The position numbers and the translations under genes were made by a program. The notes below the pieces were generated by a model. That model searched no databases. It saw only the letters and a list, made by a program, of their open reading frames with translations, and had not been told where the DNA came from. A stretch of DNA of 64,000 bases from Niabella sp. (GTDB taxonomy: Bacteria; Bacteroidota; Bacteroidia; Chitinophagales; Chitinophagaceae), in the NCBI GenBank assembly GCA_017744715.1, contig JAGIAT010000012.1:124001-188000 (forward strand). Direction: 5' to 3'. Positions 62,882-64,000 of the stretch are shown here, one piece after another; positions within the stretch are counted from its first letter, which is position 1, and the number at the start of each line of letters is the position of its first letter.

Positions 62882-64000
62882 AAAAGGCAACGGTGTTGGG
62901 CGGCGCATTGCCGCTGGCCGGTTGGCCGGTAAGCATTGCTGCACCAGGCAGGAAGGAGGAAGCTCCTTTGCTGCAAAAGGAAGACTATACCATTCGCCTG
63001 AAGAATGCGTATGCAACCATCCAGGCAGGTATCCTAAAAAGAGTATTGGATATACGTAACGGTCAGGTTGTTACCAGCCAGCTTTCTGTGGGCGGCGCAT
63101 CATTGCAGGAGGAAGCTGCTGCGGATTTCAGTCTGGCATTTTACCAGGCCACACCCGATCAGCAACCGGCGGGCATCCGGTTGCAGCCCGATGGTTCCAT
63201 GCAGTGGACCGATGGTACCGCCGTAAATGCCAAAGGCGATAATCAGCCGGTAAACTGGGGTCCGGTTGCAGTGGTTAGCGGACGGAACCTGGCAACGCGG
63301 TTCCGCCTGGTGGCAACAGAGATTACGCACCCCGGTAAAGGACGCACCCGGCTGCAGTTGAGGGCTGCCGCGTTTACGGATCCAGCATTGCAGGGCGTAA
63401 CCCTCTGCATCTTTTACGAGGTATATGAAGGATACCCGGCCATCCGCAAATGGATGGAGGTGATCAATAACGGAGCGCACTGGTTAAAGATCGACCGGTT
63501 TTCAATAGATGCAATTGATATAGCATCCGGTTTCCGGACCATAACACCGCTAACCCCGGCAGAGCAGGGAGCGGAGAGCAGTATGGTGGCATTCAGCAAC
63601 GCCGCGCAGACAAGCGGTGTGATCGTAACCAGTGAAGTGCCCTCTGCCGTTCGTACGATCCGTGCAACCGGCAGTACGGGTTATGCGGATGAATATTTTG
63701 AATGGGTGCTGGGACCTTCCGAACATTTTGCAACCGAGCCGGTATTCCAGTTTGGTTTTTCCGGGGCGGCTGTCCCAACGGTCAGCGGCATCTCCACGCC
63801 CCTGGACCGCGCAGTGGAAACGCCGTTCAAAGATTTCCTGCGGGAATGTGTGGGGTTGCGCGCGGCCGCAGCACAGGTACCCGCGCCCATCTGGTGCTCC
63901 TATACCAATTTCCTGGATAAGCTGAATGATGCGGATATGCGGCAGCAGGCGGATATAGCGGCTGCCATCGGTTTTGAAACCTTTCAGCTGGATGAAGGCT
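62851..64000 (+). CDS. GH36-like alpha-galactosidase, 5' part (runs off the right edge)
   Basis: Open frame from ATG 62851 to the window end, at least 383 residues with no stop. It starts inside the sulfatase gene with a Tat-like signal (GSRRQFIKKATVLGGALP). Residues about 45-330 form the N-terminal beta-supersandwich, with EVYEGYPAIRKWMEVINNG a typical alpha-galactosidase block. PAPIWCSYTNFLDKLND is followed by AAAIGFETFQLDEG, which enters the barrel where GH36 enzymes have a nearby DDGW-type motif. It would remove alpha-linked galactose or a similar sugar. The catalytic Asp residues lie beyond the window. Confidence 0.82.
   Translation, partial: MDNGSRRQFIKKATVLGGALPLAGWPVSIAAPGRKEEAPLLQKEDYTIRLKNAYATIQAGILKRVLDIRNGQVVTSQLSVGGASLQEEAAADFSLAFYQATPDQQPAGIRLQPDGSMQWTDGTAVNAKGDNQPVNWGPVAVVSGRNLATRFRLVATEITHPGKGRTRLQLRAAAFTDPALQGVTLCIFYEVYEGYPAIRKWMEVINNGAHWLKIDRFSIDAIDIASGFRTITPLTPAEQGAESSMVAFSNAAQTSGVIVTSEVPSAVRTIRATGSTGYADEYFEWVLGPSEHFATEPVFQFGFSGAAVPTVSGISTPLDRAVETPFKDFLRECVGLRAAAAQVPAPIWCSYTNFLDKLNDADMRQQADIAAAIGFETFQLDEG

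Overview
The window comes from a Bacteroidota genome, most likely Chitinophagaceae or a close relative. It has three SusC/SusD pairs (one cut by the left edge), many lipoproteins with a Cys lipobox, sulfatases next to BNR/Asp-box propellers, A-rich start regions with few Shine-Dalgarno sequences, and one clear match to the Bacteroidota -7 promoter box. I cannot fix the genus. Nearly everything serves glycan capture, depolymerisation and catabolism. No tRNA, rRNA or CRISPR array was seen. There is no recognisable transcriptional regulator apart from an antitoxin.

Layout. (A) 1-14316: the tail of a SusC and its SusD run into one long co-directional operon of cytoplasmic sugar enzymes: two SDRs, two aldo/keto reductases, a class III aminotransferase, NagA-like and NagB-like proteins, a ceramidase-fold hydrolase, an FGGY kinase, a Gfo/Idh/MocA oxidoreductase and an aldehyde dehydrogenase. 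This looks like uptake plus intracellular breakdown of an N-acylated amino sugar by a route I do not recognise. A heptanucleotide repeat array lies just before the ceramidase-like gene. (B) 14317-15197: a non-coding stretch with a faint cobalamin-riboswitch-like signature, an 11-bp-stem hairpin and an AT-rich leader. (C) 15198-36156: a surface-lipoprotein operon with two SusC-SusD-fasciclin modules, then DUF5007- and DUF5008-type proteins, an M60-like protein, an alkaline-phosphatase-fold protein, a DUF1735-type protein and a phosphodiester-glycosidase-type protein. Three of the hydrolase-fold proteins appear to have lost catalytic residues, and discoidin-like (F5/8 C) domains recur. (D) 36377-45125: an amidotransferase-like-fold protein, three BNR propeller proteins, a sulfatase and a GH32/43-like propeller protein. 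(E) 45126-46507: REP palindromes, a MITE-like foldback element and a REP-associated (RAYT) transposase.

(F) 46508-50380, minus strand: SGNH hydrolase, MFS permease, HEAT-type lipoprotein and HpcH/HpaI aldolase, which suits uptake and cleavage of a sugar acid. (G) 50863-54940: PhyH-type dioxygenase, GH127-type beta-L-arabinofuranosidase and a secreted Gfo/Idh/MocA protein with an altered EKP motif. (H) 55194-55905: a VapC-type toxin-antitoxin pair with a palindrome at its promoter. (I) 56116-64000: enolase-superfamily dehydratase, D-2-hydroxyacid dehydrogenase, acetyl-xylan-esterase-like hydrolase, BNR protein, sulfatase and a truncated GH36-like alpha-galactosidase.

The most notable candidate for an undescribed system is region C: a SusCD-linked set of surface lipoproteins in which a zinc-protease fold, an alkaline-phosphatase fold and a phosphodiester-glycosidase fold all look catalytically dead but keep binding modules. 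It may be a capture or adhesion complex rather than a degradative one. Region A is the second candidate, as an uncharacterised amino-sugar pathway. All family calls are from motif recognition by eye; no database search was run.
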